From: Pseudomonas sp. 14P_8.1_Bac3
GTDB lineage: Bacteria > Pseudomonadota > Gammaproteobacteria > Pseudomonadales > Pseudomonadaceae
Reading direction: 5' to 3'
Assembly (NCBI RefSeq): GCF_025466085.1
Contig: NZ_JANLOD010000007.1
Coordinates: 1-64,000 of the forward strand
Length of the DNA stretch: 64,000 bases
Shown here: positions 8,771 through 17,743 of the stretch, piece after piece
Numbering within the stretch: position 1 is the first letter of the stretch
How the letters are laid out: each line of letters starts with the position of its first letter
Notes under the pieces: generated by a model
Database searches by the model: none
Seen by the model: only the letters and a program-made list of their open reading frames with translations
Told to the model about the DNA's origin: nothing
Position numbers and translations under genes: made by a program

Positions 8771-10204
8771 TCAGCGCCGAATGAATTGCCCGTTCCGCGC
8801 CTCAGTGGTGTGCCCCTGGCTGTATGACAGCACGCCATTGACCCAAACCGATTCGATGCCTTGTGGTTGCAGCGTCGGCTGTTCGAAGGTCGCGCAATCG
8901 CGAATGCCTTGTGCGTCGAACAGCACGAGGTCGGCCCAGGCGCCCACAGTCAGGCGCCCACGATCGTGCAGACCAAAGCGTTCGGCGGGCAGGCCGGTCA
9001 TTTTGCGAACGGCTTCCTCGAGCGGGAACAGTCCCTGGTCGCGGCTGTAATGGCCCAACACTCGCGCGAACGTGCCCCACAGCCTTGGGTGTGGGCGCGG
9101 GTCGTTGGGCAGGCCGTCAGAGCCGATCATGGTGTGCGGGTAGGCGAGGATGCGCGACACGTCGGCTTCATCCATCTCGTGATAAATCGCGCCGCCGGGC
9201 TCCAGCCGTTGTGCGGCGTCGACCTGTGACAGGCCCCACAGTCCGGCGATGTCCTTGAGGTCTTTGCCCGCCATCTCGGGGTGCGGCGTTGACCAGGTGA
9301 TCTGGATCCGGAAGCTTTCATCGACGATGCGCGGGTCGATGGTGGTCGAGCTGGCGGCGTAGGGATAGCAATCACACCCCACCGGATGCCGGCGCCGTGC
9401 GGTTTCTATTTTGTCGATGATCGCTGCGCTGCGCCCCCAGTTGCCGCGGCCGGCGCATTTGAGGTGGGAAATGATCACGGGCACGCCGGCATCGCGACCT
9501 ATGTCGAGGGCTTCATCGATGGCCTCGATGATTTCGTCGTCTTCGGAGCGAATATGACTGACGTAGATAGCCCCCGCTTCCTGCAAGGTTTCGGCGAGAA
9601 AATCGACTTCGCTCGTCGGCGCGTGCAGGGCATTGCGGTATGCCAGACCGGTGCTCAGGCCGAGCGCACCCTGTTGCAGCGCAGCCTTGAGGTCATCGCG
9701 CATGGCCTCGAGTTCCTGGGGCGTCGCGGCGCGGTCGAAGCGCTGCATATGGTTGGCGCGCAGGGCGGTGTGCCCGACCAGCGCGGCGACGTTCACTGCC
9801 GGGCAGGCTGCTTCGATCGCGGCTGCGTAGTCGTTGAAGGTAGGGTATTTGAAGTCCGCCGCTTCACCGAGCAGGTTCATCGGGTCGGGCGGCTCACCGC
9901 GCAGGCGCACGCCAGCGGCGCTGATGCCACAGTTGCCGACGATTACGGTGGTCACGCCCTGGCAGATTTTCGGCAACATGGCCGGCTGTTTGAGCAGCGC
10001 CAGATCATCGTGGGTATGGACGTCGATGAAGCCGGGGCTGAGGATTTTGTGCTGGGCGTCGATCACTTGCCTCGCCTCCAGGTCCGGCAGATGCCCGATC
10101 GCCTGTATCCGGCCCTCAACCAGCGCAACGTCGGCGACAAAGGGTGGGGCGCCGCTGCCGTCGATGAGCGTGGCATTGCGGATCAGGGTGTCGATGACTG
10201 TCAT
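8771..10204 (-). CDS. D-aminoacylase (N-acyl-D-amino-acid deacylase)
   Basis: A 477-residue amidohydrolase that hydrolyses N-acyl-D-amino acids to a fatty or acetic acid and a free D-amino acid. Metal-binding FIDVHTHDD is near residue 58, the conserved cysteine segment GNCGISAAG is near 90, and the C-terminal family signature GSDGLPNDPRPHPRLWGTF is intact. Length matches characterised D-aminoacylases (about 480). GGAG lies 8 nt before the ATG. It follows an amino-acid-type solute-binding protein gene by 25 bases on the same strand, which suggests one transcript and uptake of a D-amino-acid derivative. No racemase or permease gene is next to it. Confidence 0.93.
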   Translation of the reverse strand: MTVIDTLIRNATLIDGSGAPPFVADVALVEGRIQAIGHLPDLEARQVIDAQHKILSPGFIDVHTHDDLALLKQPAMLPKICQGVTTVIVGNCGISAAGVRLRGEPPDPMNLLGEAADFKYPTFNDYAAAIEAACPAVNVAALVGHTALRANHMQRFDRAATPQELEAMRDDLKAALQQGALGLSTGLAYRNALHAPTSEVDFLAETLQEAGAIYVSHIRSEDDEIIEAIDEALDIGRDAGVPVIISHLKCAGRGNWGRSAAIIDKIETARRRHPVGCDCYPYAASSTTIDPRIVDESFRIQITWSTPHPEMAGKDLKDIAGLWGLSQVDAAQRLEPGGAIYHEMDEADVSRILAYPHTMIGSDGLPNDPRPHPRLWGTFARVLGHYSRDQGLFPLEEAVRKMTGLPAERFGLHDRGRLTVGAWADLVLFDAQGIRDCATFEQPTLQPQGIESVWVNGVLSYSQGHTTEARNGQFIRR

Positions 10205-10229
10205 GCAAGTCGCTCCAGCAAACCGGTTC

Positions 10230-11003
10230 TCAATCGCCGTAAATGTTGTAGTCGAAGTATTTCTTCTCGACCTGCTGGTAGGTGCCGTCGGCGCGCAGGG
10301 CCTTGATGGCGGTATTGAAGCGTTGCGCCAGTTCGGTATTGCCCTTGCTCACCGCAATGCCGGTGCCTTCGCCGAAGTATTCGGTGTTGCGCAGTTCCGG
10401 TCCGACGAAGGCGAAACCCTTCCCCTGAGGCGTCTTGAGAAATCCCTCCTGCAGCGGCGCGGCGTTGGCGATGGTGCCGTCGAGCCGATCGGACTGCATG
10501 TCCAGGTAGATTTCCGACTGCGAGCCGTAACGAACGATTTCGGCCCCCAACGGTTGCAGCTTGTCGGTGGCATAGCGATCCTGGGACGTGCCGCGCTGCA
10601 CGCCGATGCGCTTGCCCTTGAGCTGGCTGAAATCGTCGTCGACTTGCGAGCCAGCCTTCATCACCAACCGCGCCGGGCTCGCATAGTATTTGTCGGTGAA
10701 CGTGACCGAGCGCTTGCGTTCTTCGGTGATCAGCATCGAGGAAATCACCGCATCGATTTTGCGCACTTTCAGCGACGGGATCAGGCCGTCGAATTCCTGT
10801 TCGACCCAGACACACTTCGTTTGCATTTTCGCGCACAACGCATTGCCGATGTCATAGTCGAACCCGCCGAGGCTGCCGTCGGCGGTCTTGAAGGCGAACG
10901 GCGGATAGGCGGCTTCGATGCCAATCCGCAGGGGCTTGTCTTCTGCTAACGCACTCGTGACACACAATGCCAATGCAATGACCAGGTACATTGTTTTCTT
11001 CAT
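10230..11003 (-). CDS. ABC transporter substrate-binding protein, polar amino acid type
   Basis: A 257-residue periplasmic binding protein of the lysine/arginine/ornithine (SBP family 3) class. The signal peptide MKKTMYLVIALALCVTSALA is followed by LRIGIEAAYPPFAFK, the typical ligand-lobe start, and by GGFDYDIGNALCAKM. The ATG at 11003 is chosen because CAGGAG lies 7 nt upstream and it starts the signal peptide; longer readings upstream have neither. There are no permease or ATPase genes beside it, so it must share a membrane complex encoded elsewhere. The D-aminoacylase gene directly downstream hints at N-acyl-D-amino acids or D-amino acids as ligand. Confidence 0.93.
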   Translation of the reverse strand: MKKTMYLVIALALCVTSALAEDKPLRIGIEAAYPPFAFKTADGSLGGFDYDIGNALCAKMQTKCVWVEQEFDGLIPSLKVRKIDAVISSMLITEERKRSVTFTDKYYASPARLVMKAGSQVDDDFSQLKGKRIGVQRGTSQDRYATDKLQPLGAEIVRYGSQSEIYLDMQSDRLDGTIANAAPLQEGFLKTPQGKGFAFVGPELRNTEYFGEGTGIAVSKGNTELAQRFNTAIKALRADGTYQQVEKKYFDYNIYGD

Positions 11004-11104
11004 TGTTGATCTCCTGTTTTGTAAGGGTGTCAGAGTGTTGTCTGGATGTATTTGTCCATAATGGACATTTATGTCTGTACTCGTCAATGCCGGCGCGCAA
11101 ACCA

Positions 11105-11140
11105 AAATGGGCGACCTTTGAGGGGTCGCCCATTTTTGTT
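11105..11140 (-). terminator. Rho-independent terminator of ampC
   Basis: A stem of GGGCGACC paired with GGTCGCCC, followed on the minus strand by a T-rich run, lies 20 bases after the ampC stop codon. Confidence 0.85.
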
Positions 11141-11161
11141 CACGCCGATCAAGGCTTTCCG

Positions 11162-12328
11162 TTATTTATCCAGTGCGCTCAGGATCGAGTAAGCGATTTT
11201 GATCCGCTCCGGGTTGGGGTAGTTTTTGTTGGCCAGGATCACGATGCCGATGTCCTTCGCGGGCATATACGCCACGTAAGCACCGAAGCCAACGGTAGAC
11301 CCCGTCTTGTTGTACAACACGCTGCCCGGTTGAGTTTGCGGCGGCTTCAGCCACTGGACTGCATTGGCTTCATAGGCCATCTGCGCCGAGTTGCCGGCGA
11401 GCAACGTTTCGAGGCTGGCCGGGTAGCTGTAGAACTCCCAACCCAGGCCCTGGGTCATGTTGCCCACCTTGTAATAACCGGTGTGCGTGGCCGCGATGGC
11501 CTTCTGCATTATTGCGTCCAGGCCTGACGGCTTCATGTTTGCTTCAACGTAGCGAATCAGGTCCGAAGCGCTGGTTTTCACGCCATAGGCTTCCGAATCC
11601 AGGGCGCCCGGCCCGACACGAACCGGCTGGTCATCCTTGTTGTAACCCTGAGCGTACAGCGCCATTTGCGCAGTTGGCACCTTGAGAAAGGTGTGCTGCA
11701 ACCCGAGTTTGGGCAGCAAGTTTTTTTCCAGCGCCTGGTCAAACGGCTGGCCCAGGCTGTGGGCGGCGAGATAGCCGAACAGCCCCAGGCTCGGGTTCGA
11801 ATACTGGCGATGGCTGCCGGCGGCGTACACCGGTTTCCATTCTTTGAAATAGCCGAGCATCTTGTCCCCGGTGTCGGCTTCTTTCGGAAACTGCAATGGC
11901 AGGCCGCCGGCAGAGTAGGTGCCCAGTTGCAGCACGCTGATGCGGTCGAACGCGCTGCCTTTCAACGCCGGCAAAACATCGCTGGCCTTGTCGGACAGGG
12001 ACAGTTTGCCGCTGGCCTGGGCGTAGGCGGCGAGGGTGGCGGTGAAGGTTTTGCTCACCGAGCCGATCTCGAACAAGGTGTTTGCACTGACCGCCGTGCC
12101 GGTCTCCTTCGAGGCTACGCCGTAGTTAAAGTAATGCGGCTTTCCGTTGACGGTCACCGCAACCGCCATGCCCGGTATCTGCTGTTGCTGCATGACCGGG
12201 AGCACGGCGTCCTTGACCGCCGCTTCGATCTGTTGGTCGGTGGGATCCGCGGCAACGCAGTGGCCTGCACCGAGGAAAAGTCCGAAAGCACTGTAGGATA
12301 AGACCTTGCTGACTCTGAAGTTGTACAT
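11162..12328 (-). CDS. ampC: Class C beta-lactamase
   Basis: A 388-residue periplasmic serine beta-lactamase (cephalosporinase). Numbered from the chosen start, S90-V-S-K93 holds the nucleophile and general base, Y176-S-N178 is the class C tyrosine motif, and K341-T-G343 is the third box; LGTYSAGGLPLQ is also typical of AmpC. A signal peptide ends around CVAADP. An in-frame ATG six codons upstream (12346) is possible; neither start has a strong ribosome site. It is divergent from ampR, so expression should be inducible through AmpR in response to peptidoglycan fragments, as known for this pair in other Gram-negatives. Confidence 0.96.
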   Translation of the reverse strand: MYNFRVSKVLSYSAFGLFLGAGHCVAADPTDQQIEAAVKDAVLPVMQQQQIPGMAVAVTVNGKPHYFNYGVASKETGTAVSANTLFEIGSVSKTFTATLAAYAQASGKLSLSDKASDVLPALKGSAFDRISVLQLGTYSAGGLPLQFPKEADTGDKMLGYFKEWKPVYAAGSHRQYSNPSLGLFGYLAAHSLGQPFDQALEKNLLPKLGLQHTFLKVPTAQMALYAQGYNKDDQPVRVGPGALDSEAYGVKTSASDLIRYVEANMKPSGLDAIMQKAIAATHTGYYKVGNMTQGLGWEFYSYPASLETLLAGNSAQMAYEANAVQWLKPPQTQPGSVLYNKTGSTVGFGAYVAYMPAKDIGIVILANKNYPNPERIKIAYSILSALDK

Positions 12329-12489
12329 GTGTGGGCCGCTGTCCATGAAGTTTTTAAGAGATGTACCCGCTACACTGGGCGCGGTTTCAAATCGGTCCGC
12401 CGCTGAGCGAGGCAGAATCTATTCACTTTGCCGGCCTTCGACAAACGACGTTATTTCGCATGAGCCATTAGAAAAATTGGGGAGTAGGC
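12329..12489. promoter_or_regulatory. ampC-ampR divergent promoter region
   Basis: The 161 bases between the two divergent starts should contain both promoters and the AmpR binding site (a LysR-type T-N11-A site is expected). I do not see an unambiguous operator by eye, so no sub-site is marked. Confidence 0.6.
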
Positions 12490-13368
12490 ATGATTCGGCC
12501 GCAACTACCGCTCAATGCCTTGCGCGCCTTCGAGGCGTCTGCACGTCACCTGAGTTTCACACGGGCAGCGGTGGAATTGTGTGTCACCCAGGCCGCGGTG
12601 AGTCATCAGGTCAAGAGCCTGGAAGCCCAGCTCAACGTCACGCTGTTCAAACGCCTGCCCCGCGGGCTGATGCTGACCAGCGAAGGGGAAACCTTGCTGC
12701 CGGTGCTGCGCGAGTCCTTCGACCGCATCGCCGAAACCCTCGAGCGTTTCGAGGGCGGGCATTTTCGCGAAGTGTTGACGGTAGGCGCGGTAGGGACATT
12801 TGCGGTGGGCTGGTTGTTGCCGCGACTGGCCGACTTCCAGGCGAAACATCCCTTCGTAGATTTACGGCTGTCGACCAACAACAATCGGGTGGACGTGGCG
12901 GCGGAAGGGCTGGATTACGCGATTCGGTTTGGCGCCGGGGCCTGGCATGGGATCGAGGCGGTGCGTTTGATCGAGGCGCCGTTGTCGGTGTTGTGCGTGC
13001 CCGGGATTGCCCGGCAACTGCAGACGCCGGACGATTTGCTGCAACAAACGCTGCTGCGTTCCTATCGCGCGGACGAATGGCCCGAATGGTTTCAGGCCAC
13101 CGGCCTGCTGGCCCATGTCGCTCCGCCACGGAGCATCGTTTTCGATTCGTCGCTGGCGATGATGGAGGCGGCGTTGCAGGGGGTAGGTGTGGCGCTGGCG
13201 CCGCCGCTGATGTTCGCCCGACAACTGGCGGCGGGTGCGATTGAACAACCGTTCGCCATTGGCATTACCACGGGCAGCTATTGGTTGACCCGCTTGCAGT
13301 CGCGGGCGGAAACGTCGGCGATGGCGGCGTTCAAAGGGTGGTTGTTGCAGGCGGCCCAACTGCACTAA
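12490..13368 (+). CDS. ampR: LysR-family regulator AmpR
   Basis: A 292-residue LysR-type regulator. The N-terminal RPQLPLNALRAFEAS and the helix-turn-helix with AAVELCVTQAAVSHQVKSLE (about 26-45) are characteristic of AmpR and close relatives such as GcvA. The effector domain (about 90-290) contains FGAGAWHG and IVFDSSLAMMEAA. A GGGGAG precedes the ATG by 8 nt. Position immediately divergent from ampC makes the AmpR assignment firm: the family senses UDP-MurNAc peptides and anhydro-muropeptides and switches ampC transcription. Confidence 0.93.
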   Translation: MIRPQLPLNALRAFEASARHLSFTRAAVELCVTQAAVSHQVKSLEAQLNVTLFKRLPRGLMLTSEGETLLPVLRESFDRIAETLERFEGGHFREVLTVGAVGTFAVGWLLPRLADFQAKHPFVDLRLSTNNNRVDVAAEGLDYAIRFGAGAWHGIEAVRLIEAPLSVLCVPGIARQLQTPDDLLQQTLLRSYRADEWPEWFQATGLLAHVAPPRSIVFDSSLAMMEAALQGVGVALAPPLMFARQLAAGAIEQPFAIGITTGSYWLTRLQSRAETSAMAAFKGWLLQAAQLH

Positions 13369-13385
13369 CCGACACCGAGTCCCCC

Positions 13386-13475
13386 CTGTAGGAGCGAGCT
13401 TGCTCGCGATAGCGGCAGTACATTCAGCCCTGAAGTGACTGGCCTGTCGCATCGCGAGCAAGCTTGCTCCTACAG
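13386..13475. repeat. REPIN (paired REP)
   Basis: Two inverted REP units (CTGTAGGAGCGAGCTTGCTC and its mirror) enclose about 40 bases downstream of ampR. Such paired REPs are non-autonomous elements mobilised by RAYT enzymes in Pseudomonas; no RAYT gene is in this window. Confidence 0.85.
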
Positions 13476-13616
13476 GGTTGCGGGGGGCTGGGCCCGCGTC
13501 CAGCCGCTTGCCCACGGTCGCGATCAACCGTTCGTCTACTCGATAGCACTGCCATCACACGCCTGATTCCAAACTGTACGGCCCAGATTTGCTGGACCTC
13601 ATCAATGAGGTGCGTC

Positions 13617-13847
13617 ATGGCTAACGAATCAACGTTCCAAGGTGGAACACCCAACACCGACCCCACCCGACCCGTGCCTGGCACCGACGAGCCGACCATG
13701 GATCACGACGCACCTCCCGGCATGAACCCTTCGCGGGATCCGGCCGAAGCTGACGCCGATCGGCCTGAAGACTGGAAGGACCCGACGGCGGACGAGGACA
13801 TGCCTCCGGCGGATGAGCCGACACCGCTGTCCGATGACAGGCGCTAA
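13617..13847 (+). CDS. Small acidic Pro/Asp-rich protein of unknown function
   Basis: A 76-residue, strongly acidic, probably disordered protein rich in Asp, Pro, Glu and Thr, with no hydrophobic core. The ATG follows a GAGGT site by about 5 nt, and a good terminator begins a few bases after the stop, so it looks like a complete single-gene unit. Similar Asp/Pro-rich composition is seen in the two small genes at 30100-30541. I recognise no domain. Confidence 0.75.
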   Translation: MANESTFQGGTPNTDPTRPVPGTDEPTMDHDAPPGMNPSRDPAEADADRPEDWKDPTADEDMPPADEPTPLSDDRR

Positions 13848-13850
13848 ACA

Positions 13851-13876
13851 AAACCCGGCCAGTGCGCCGGGTTTTT
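13851..13876 (+). terminator. Rho-independent terminator
   Basis: AAACCCGGC and GCCGGGTTTTT form a stem with a T-run right after the small acidic gene. Confidence 0.85.
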
Positions 13877-13907
13877 GCGTTCGGCAGGTTGCACCGCATT
13901 ATCGTTC

Positions 13908-13953
13908 TTCGCTGGCAGGCCAGCTCCCACAGGATCGCTGGCTTGCCAGCGAT
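13908..13953. repeat. REP pair, compact
   Basis: CTTCGCTGGCAGGCCAGCTC and GATCGCTGGCTTGCCAGCGA are two closely spaced REP-like palindromes with a GCTGGC stem variant. Confidence 0.65.
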
Positions 13954-13984
13954 AACGTCTGCAGCAGCGCTAAAAATGCCGGGA

Positions 13985-14890
13985 TCAAACCCCAGCCACC
14001 CGAATCACCACCGGCCGCCTTTCCAGATTCAATGCCAGCACACTGACCAGCACCACCATCCCACCCACCACAATCATCACCGTCGGCCGCTCCCCCAGTG
14101 CAAACGAGGCAATCGCCATCGCCGTTGGTGGCACCAGATACAGCGTCATCGTCGCTCGGCTCAGGTCAACGTGTGCGAGCACAAACGCCCAGGCCAGGTA
14201 AGCGAGTGCACTCGGAAACACCCCCAACGCCAGCACCGCCCACTGCACATGGGCCGGCGCGCTGACTACCTGTGTTGCCAATCCCGGCAGGTATACCAGC
14301 AACAGTGCCGTCCCTGACCACACGGTGTAACAGACCAGGGTCAGCCCGTCGTATCGCCCGGAATGATGCTTTTGCAAGGCGAAGTAAAAGCTCCAGGACA
14401 CTGCCGCCAACAGAATCAACAGGCCGTGGGCATCGATGCCGCCCAAGCCGCGATCACCGGCGACCACGATCACCACACCGACCAGACCCAGCAATACACA
14501 ACCCCAGCGCCAGGCGCTCACCCGGTCCTTGAACACAAACCGCGCGAGCAGTGTGCTGAACAGCGGTGTCGTTTGTGCCAGCACGCTGGACGCGCCGGCG
14601 CTGACCCCTTGCTGGCCGAAGTTGAGCGCCACGTGATGCAGGCTCACCGCAAAAAAGCCAAGGCCGAACAGCAACGGCAGATCGCGAAGGCGCGGCAGGG
14701 TAATCCCTTTGAACAGCGCGACCAGCGCCATGAACAGCGACGCCACGAGGAATCGCAGCAACGCCAGATGTCCTGGGTCATAGGCCTGGAGTCCGATGTG
14801 AATGCCGGACGGGGAATAACCCCAGCAGGCCACGACGAATGCCATGGCCAGGATGATTTTTAGGGTCGGGTGATGGGGCAGCGTTTGCAT
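13985..14890 (-). CDS. EamA family (DMT) transporter
   Basis: A 301-residue inner-membrane protein with about ten hydrophobic segments arranged as two EamA repeats (roughly residues 12-140 and 155-285). The first repeat has ACWGYSPSGIHIGLQ and the second VSWSFYFALQKHH, both typical of the drug/metabolite superfamily, which exports metabolites or amino acids. The ATG at 14890 begins just before the first hydrophobic segment; the open frame continues far upstream but that part runs antisense across the LysR gene and is not credible. It is divergent from that LysR gene, which probably controls it. Confidence 0.9.
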   Translation of the reverse strand: MQTLPHHPTLKIILAMAFVVACWGYSPSGIHIGLQAYDPGHLALLRFLVASLFMALVALFKGITLPRLRDLPLLFGLGFFAVSLHHVALNFGQQGVSAGASSVLAQTTPLFSTLLARFVFKDRVSAWRWGCVLLGLVGVVIVVAGDRGLGGIDAHGLLILLAAVSWSFYFALQKHHSGRYDGLTLVCYTVWSGTALLLVYLPGLATQVVSAPAHVQWAVLALGVFPSALAYLAWAFVLAHVDLSRATMTLYLVPPTAMAIASFALGERPTVMIVVGGMVVLVSVLALNLERRPVVIRVAGV

Positions 14891-14986
14891 GATCGGGCAC
14901 CTGAGGGCAGATGCTTCGAGTATCGGAATTCGGACTGTTCGCCACAACTGACTTATACTGCGCAAACCGTTCACTTTAGGTGATGT

Positions 14987-15850
14987 ATGGAGCTGGCGCA
15001 GATTCGCATGTTCAAGACCGTTGCCGACGTTGGCAGCATCGCTCGGGCGGCCGAGCTGTTGCATTGCGTGCCGTCGAACATCACCGCACGGATCAAGGCG
15101 CTGGAGGCGGAGCTGGGTGTCGCGTTGTTTCTGCGCGAAGGTCGCGGGTTGCGCATCAGTCCGTCGGGGCAGACGTTCCTGGCCTATGCCTCGAAGATTC
15201 TCGCGCTGACCGATGAGGCCAAACGCGCGGTCGATCCTGCTGCCGAGCCGTCCGGCCCGTTGCGCATCGGCGCCATCGAATCGTCCGCCACAGGGCGCTT
15301 GCCGCGATTGCTCGCCAAGTTCCACAAACGCTACCCGGCGGTGGCGCTGGAGCTGACCACCGGCACCTGGGGCCAGTTGCTCGATGACACGGTCAGCCAC
15401 CGGCTCGACGGCGCGATCGTCGCTGTGGATGTCGAGCGCTCACACCTCAAACGCACGCCGATGTACCGCGAGGAGCTGCTGCTGATTGCCTCGACGTCCC
15501 TGGGGCCGGTGCGCGACATTGCCGATTTGCAGGACAAGACCGTGTTCATGTGGCCCCAAGGCTGCCCGTATCGCGCGGCGCTGGAGCATTGGTTGTTGCG
15601 CCAGGGGCAAGCGTTGCCGATCGTCAGTTTGGCCAGTTACGGCGCGATTGTCGGGTGCGTGAGTGCGGGGGCGGGGGTGGCGCTGGTGCCCAAGGGGGTG
15701 TTCGATCAGTACGCCAAAGGAGCGGGTTGCGCGGGGTATGAGTTCCCTGAGCTGACCGCGATCGATAACCTGTTTTATTGGCACGAGAACGCCGGGGTGC
15801 ACCCGGCGCGGGAAGCGTTTGTGGCGATGTTGCGCGAAGAGTTCGCCTGA
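14987..15850 (+). CDS. LysR-family transcriptional regulator
   Basis: A 287-residue LysR-type regulator. The winged helix-turn-helix covers MELAQIRMFKTVADVG to about residue 60, with ARAAELLHCVPSNITARIK as the recognition region. The co-inducer domain follows (about 88-285), beginning PLRIGAIESSA. An AGGTGATGT site lies before the ATG. It is divergent from the EamA exporter with 96 bases between, the usual arrangement of a LysR regulator and its target. The inducer is unknown. Confidence 0.92.
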   Translation: MELAQIRMFKTVADVGSIARAAELLHCVPSNITARIKALEAELGVALFLREGRGLRISPSGQTFLAYASKILALTDEAKRAVDPAAEPSGPLRIGAIESSATGRLPRLLAKFHKRYPAVALELTTGTWGQLLDDTVSHRLDGAIVAVDVERSHLKRTPMYREELLLIASTSLGPVRDIADLQDKTVFMWPQGCPYRAALEHWLLRQGQALPIVSLASYGAIVGCVSAGAGVALVPKGVFDQYAKGAGCAGYEFPELTAIDNLFYWHENAGVHPAREAFVAMLREEFA

Positions 15851-16192
15851 AAACACCACAATCCCCTGTAGGAGCCAGCTTGCTGGCGATGGTCGTTAAC
15901 GATGACGCATGCTGTCTGAATCAACGCGGTGCACTTGAGTCCATCGCCAGCAAGCTGGCTCCTACACGGAGAGTGTGGTGTGTCAGAAGATCAAGCCGCG
16001 CTTACTCGCGCCTGTTTTTCAGGGTGCCGGGGGATGCGCGCAGGTCGGGCGTGGCGAGCTAATCGGCCTGTCCGCGGAATTCATTGATCTGCATCTATGC
16101 TTGATGAACAAGCGGATGGCACTCGCGCGGACCGTGGCGGACTAAGCATCAGGACGCAACATTGCGTCCCGGCGGACTGACATGGATCGGAC
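15851..16192. other. Intergenic region holding a REPIN
   Basis: This 342-base gap contains the REPIN at 15866-15966 in its left third. The remainder has no credible gene; it should hold the promoter of the AI-2E family gene, but I see no strong -35/-10 pair. Confidence 0.6.
15866..15966. repeat. REPIN (paired REP)
   Basis: CTGTAGGAGCCAGCTTGCTG and its mirror copy flank about 50 bases. The stem is the GCCAGC/GCTGGC variant, and the inner flank ATGGTCGTTAACGATGACGC is shared with the REPIN at 27718. Confidence 0.85.
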
Positions 16193-17254
16193 ATGAACGA
16201 AAAGACGGTACACAACAAATCGCTGGTGATCCTGCTCGGGCTGGTCACCGCTGCTTTCATCTGGATTTTGCTGCCGTTTTACGGCGCGGTGTTCTGGGCG
16301 GTGATCCTCGGAATCCTTTTTGCCCCGCTGCAACGCCGACTGCAATTGAAATTCGGCTGGCCGCGTAACCTGACCTCGCTGATGACCCTGAGCGTCTGCC
16401 TGATCATCGCGATCCTGCCGGTGATCATTCTCAGCGTGTTGCTGGTTCAGGAAGGGGCGACGTTGTACAAGAGCATCGAAAGCGGCGAGCTGGACATTGC
16501 CGGCTATGTCACCCATTTCAAGCACAGCCTGCCGCCGTACTTCCAGCATTTGCTCGATCGCGCCGGGCTCGGCGAGCTGGACGGGCTGCGGGAGAAAATC
16601 ATCAAGAGCGCGGTGACGGGCAATGAGTTCATCGCCACCCAGGCCTTCAGTTTCGGGCAGGGCACGTTCGATTTCATCGTCGGCTTTTTCATCATGCTGT
16701 ACCTGCTGTTCTTCTTTTTGCGCGACGGTGCCGACCTGGCGCGCAAAGTGCGCGCCGCCGTGCCGCTGGAAGAACACCAGAAGCGTCGATTGCAGCTCAA
16801 GTTCAACCGAGTGGTGCGAGCCACGGTCAAAGGCAACCTGGTGGTCGCCATTACCCAAGGCGCGCTGGGCGGTGCGATTTTCTGGTTTCTCGATATCCCG
16901 AGCGCGTTGCTCTGGGCGGTGCTGATGGCGTTTCTGTCGCTGTTGCCTGCAGTGGGCGCGGGGATCGTCTGGGGGCCGGTGGCGGTGTTTTTCCTGTTCA
17001 GCGGGGCGATCTGGCAGGGGGTGGTGCTGGGGTTGTTCGGCGTATTCGTGATCGGCCTGGTGGACAATGTGCTGCGGCCGATCCTGGTGGGCAAGGACAC
17101 CAAGATGCCCGATTACCTGATTCTCATCTCGACCCTGGGCGGCCTGGCGATTTTCGGGCTCAACGGTTTTGTCATCGGGCCGTTGATCGCGGCGCTGTTC
17201 ATGTCGAGCTGGGCAATCTTCATCGAAACCAAACCGCGGGTGCAGCTGCCTTAG
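16193..17254 (+). CDS. AI-2E family transporter
   Basis: A 353-residue inner-membrane protein of the AI-2 exporter (TqsA/PerM/YdiK) superfamily. Hydrophobic segments cluster at about 9-50, 62-85, 155-180 and 210-340, with a hydrophilic domain near 85-150. The C-terminal block DNVLRPILVGKDTKMPDYL followed by GGLAIFGLNGFVIGPL is the family signature. Members export autoinducer-2 or act as Na+/H+ antiporters; which applies here cannot be decided. Its stop overlaps the convergent 61-residue gene by 4 bases. Confidence 0.92.
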   Translation: MNEKTVHNKSLVILLGLVTAAFIWILLPFYGAVFWAVILGILFAPLQRRLQLKFGWPRNLTSLMTLSVCLIIAILPVIILSVLLVQEGATLYKSIESGELDIAGYVTHFKHSLPPYFQHLLDRAGLGELDGLREKIIKSAVTGNEFIATQAFSFGQGTFDFIVGFFIMLYLLFFFLRDGADLARKVRAAVPLEEHQKRRLQLKFNRVVRATVKGNLVVAITQGALGGAIFWFLDIPSALLWAVLMAFLSLLPAVGAGIVWGPVAVFFLFSGAIWQGVVLGLFGVFVIGLVDNVLRPILVGKDTKMPDYLILISTLGGLAIFGLNGFVIGPLIAALFMSSWAIFIETKPRVQLP

Positions 17255-17436
17255 GCGCTGAATCGGTCGGTGACGAGGCGTTGTGACAAGGCCTTGGCGT
17301 CGTTCAGCGAAGTGAGCGGACCGCTGATCGGTTCGCCGTCCTGGACCAGATACCAGCAGGCGAGCAAGCCAAGTGCTCTGAGTGGGGCGGGGACGGCGCT
17401 GCCGATAACGGACATGATCTGAACATGGGACATCAT
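17251..17436 (-). CDS. Small protein of unknown function
   Basis: A 61-residue protein starting MMSHVQ, with a hydrophobic stretch (about 9-27, PLRALGLLACWYLV) and a C-terminal part containing DGEPISGPLTSLNDAKAL that looks like a folded surface helix. A perfect GGAGG lies 5 nt before the ATG, which strongly supports translation. The stop codon overlaps the 3' end of the AI-2E gene. No domain recognised. Confidence 0.65.
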   Translation of the reverse strand: MMSHVQIMSVIGSAVPAPLRALGLLACWYLVQDGEPISGPLTSLNDAKALSQRLVTDRFSA

Positions 17437-17548
17437 AAGTACCTCCATCAATCTATGGAGCTACCTTACGGACCTGGCGCCTGAAGGAACAATCAACGCT
17501 TTCAATAGTCGTCATTGACGCGAACGCACCCAAGCGACCGCCTGTCGG

Positions 17549-17743
17549 TCAGTCGACCACCAGGTCGAGCATGTGAACCACTTCCTGTTCGTTGAGCAGG
17601 CCTTTGCGCACCAGGTTTTCTGCCAGCAGCGAAAGAAACTTGGCGCTGCGATGACCTTCCAGGTGCTTGAGTTCGGTCAGGGCGTTGTACACCTTGCTGG
17701 AGGTGCACAGGCTGAGATCGCGGTGCGGATTTTGCGTCGGCAT
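17549..17743 (-). CDS. Small protein of unknown function
   Basis: A 64-residue protein starting MPTQNPHRD. The centre reads KVYNALTELKHLEGHRSAKF and the C-terminus is LLNEQEVVHMLDLVVD, so it is predicted to be a compact helical protein. An AAGGA lies 7 nt before the ATG. It sits between two other short minus-strand genes and has no recognisable domain. Codon use is like that of its neighbours, so I take it as a real gene. Confidence 0.7.
   Translation of the reverse strand: MPTQNPHRDLSLCTSSKVYNALTELKHLEGHRSAKFLSLLAENLVRKGLLNEQEVVHMLDLVVD

Noticed and set aside
13985..15400. Longer version (471 residues) of the EamA transporter
   Set aside because: The upstream extension is antisense to the LysR gene and lacks hydrophobic segments; the ATG at 14890 gives the usual length.
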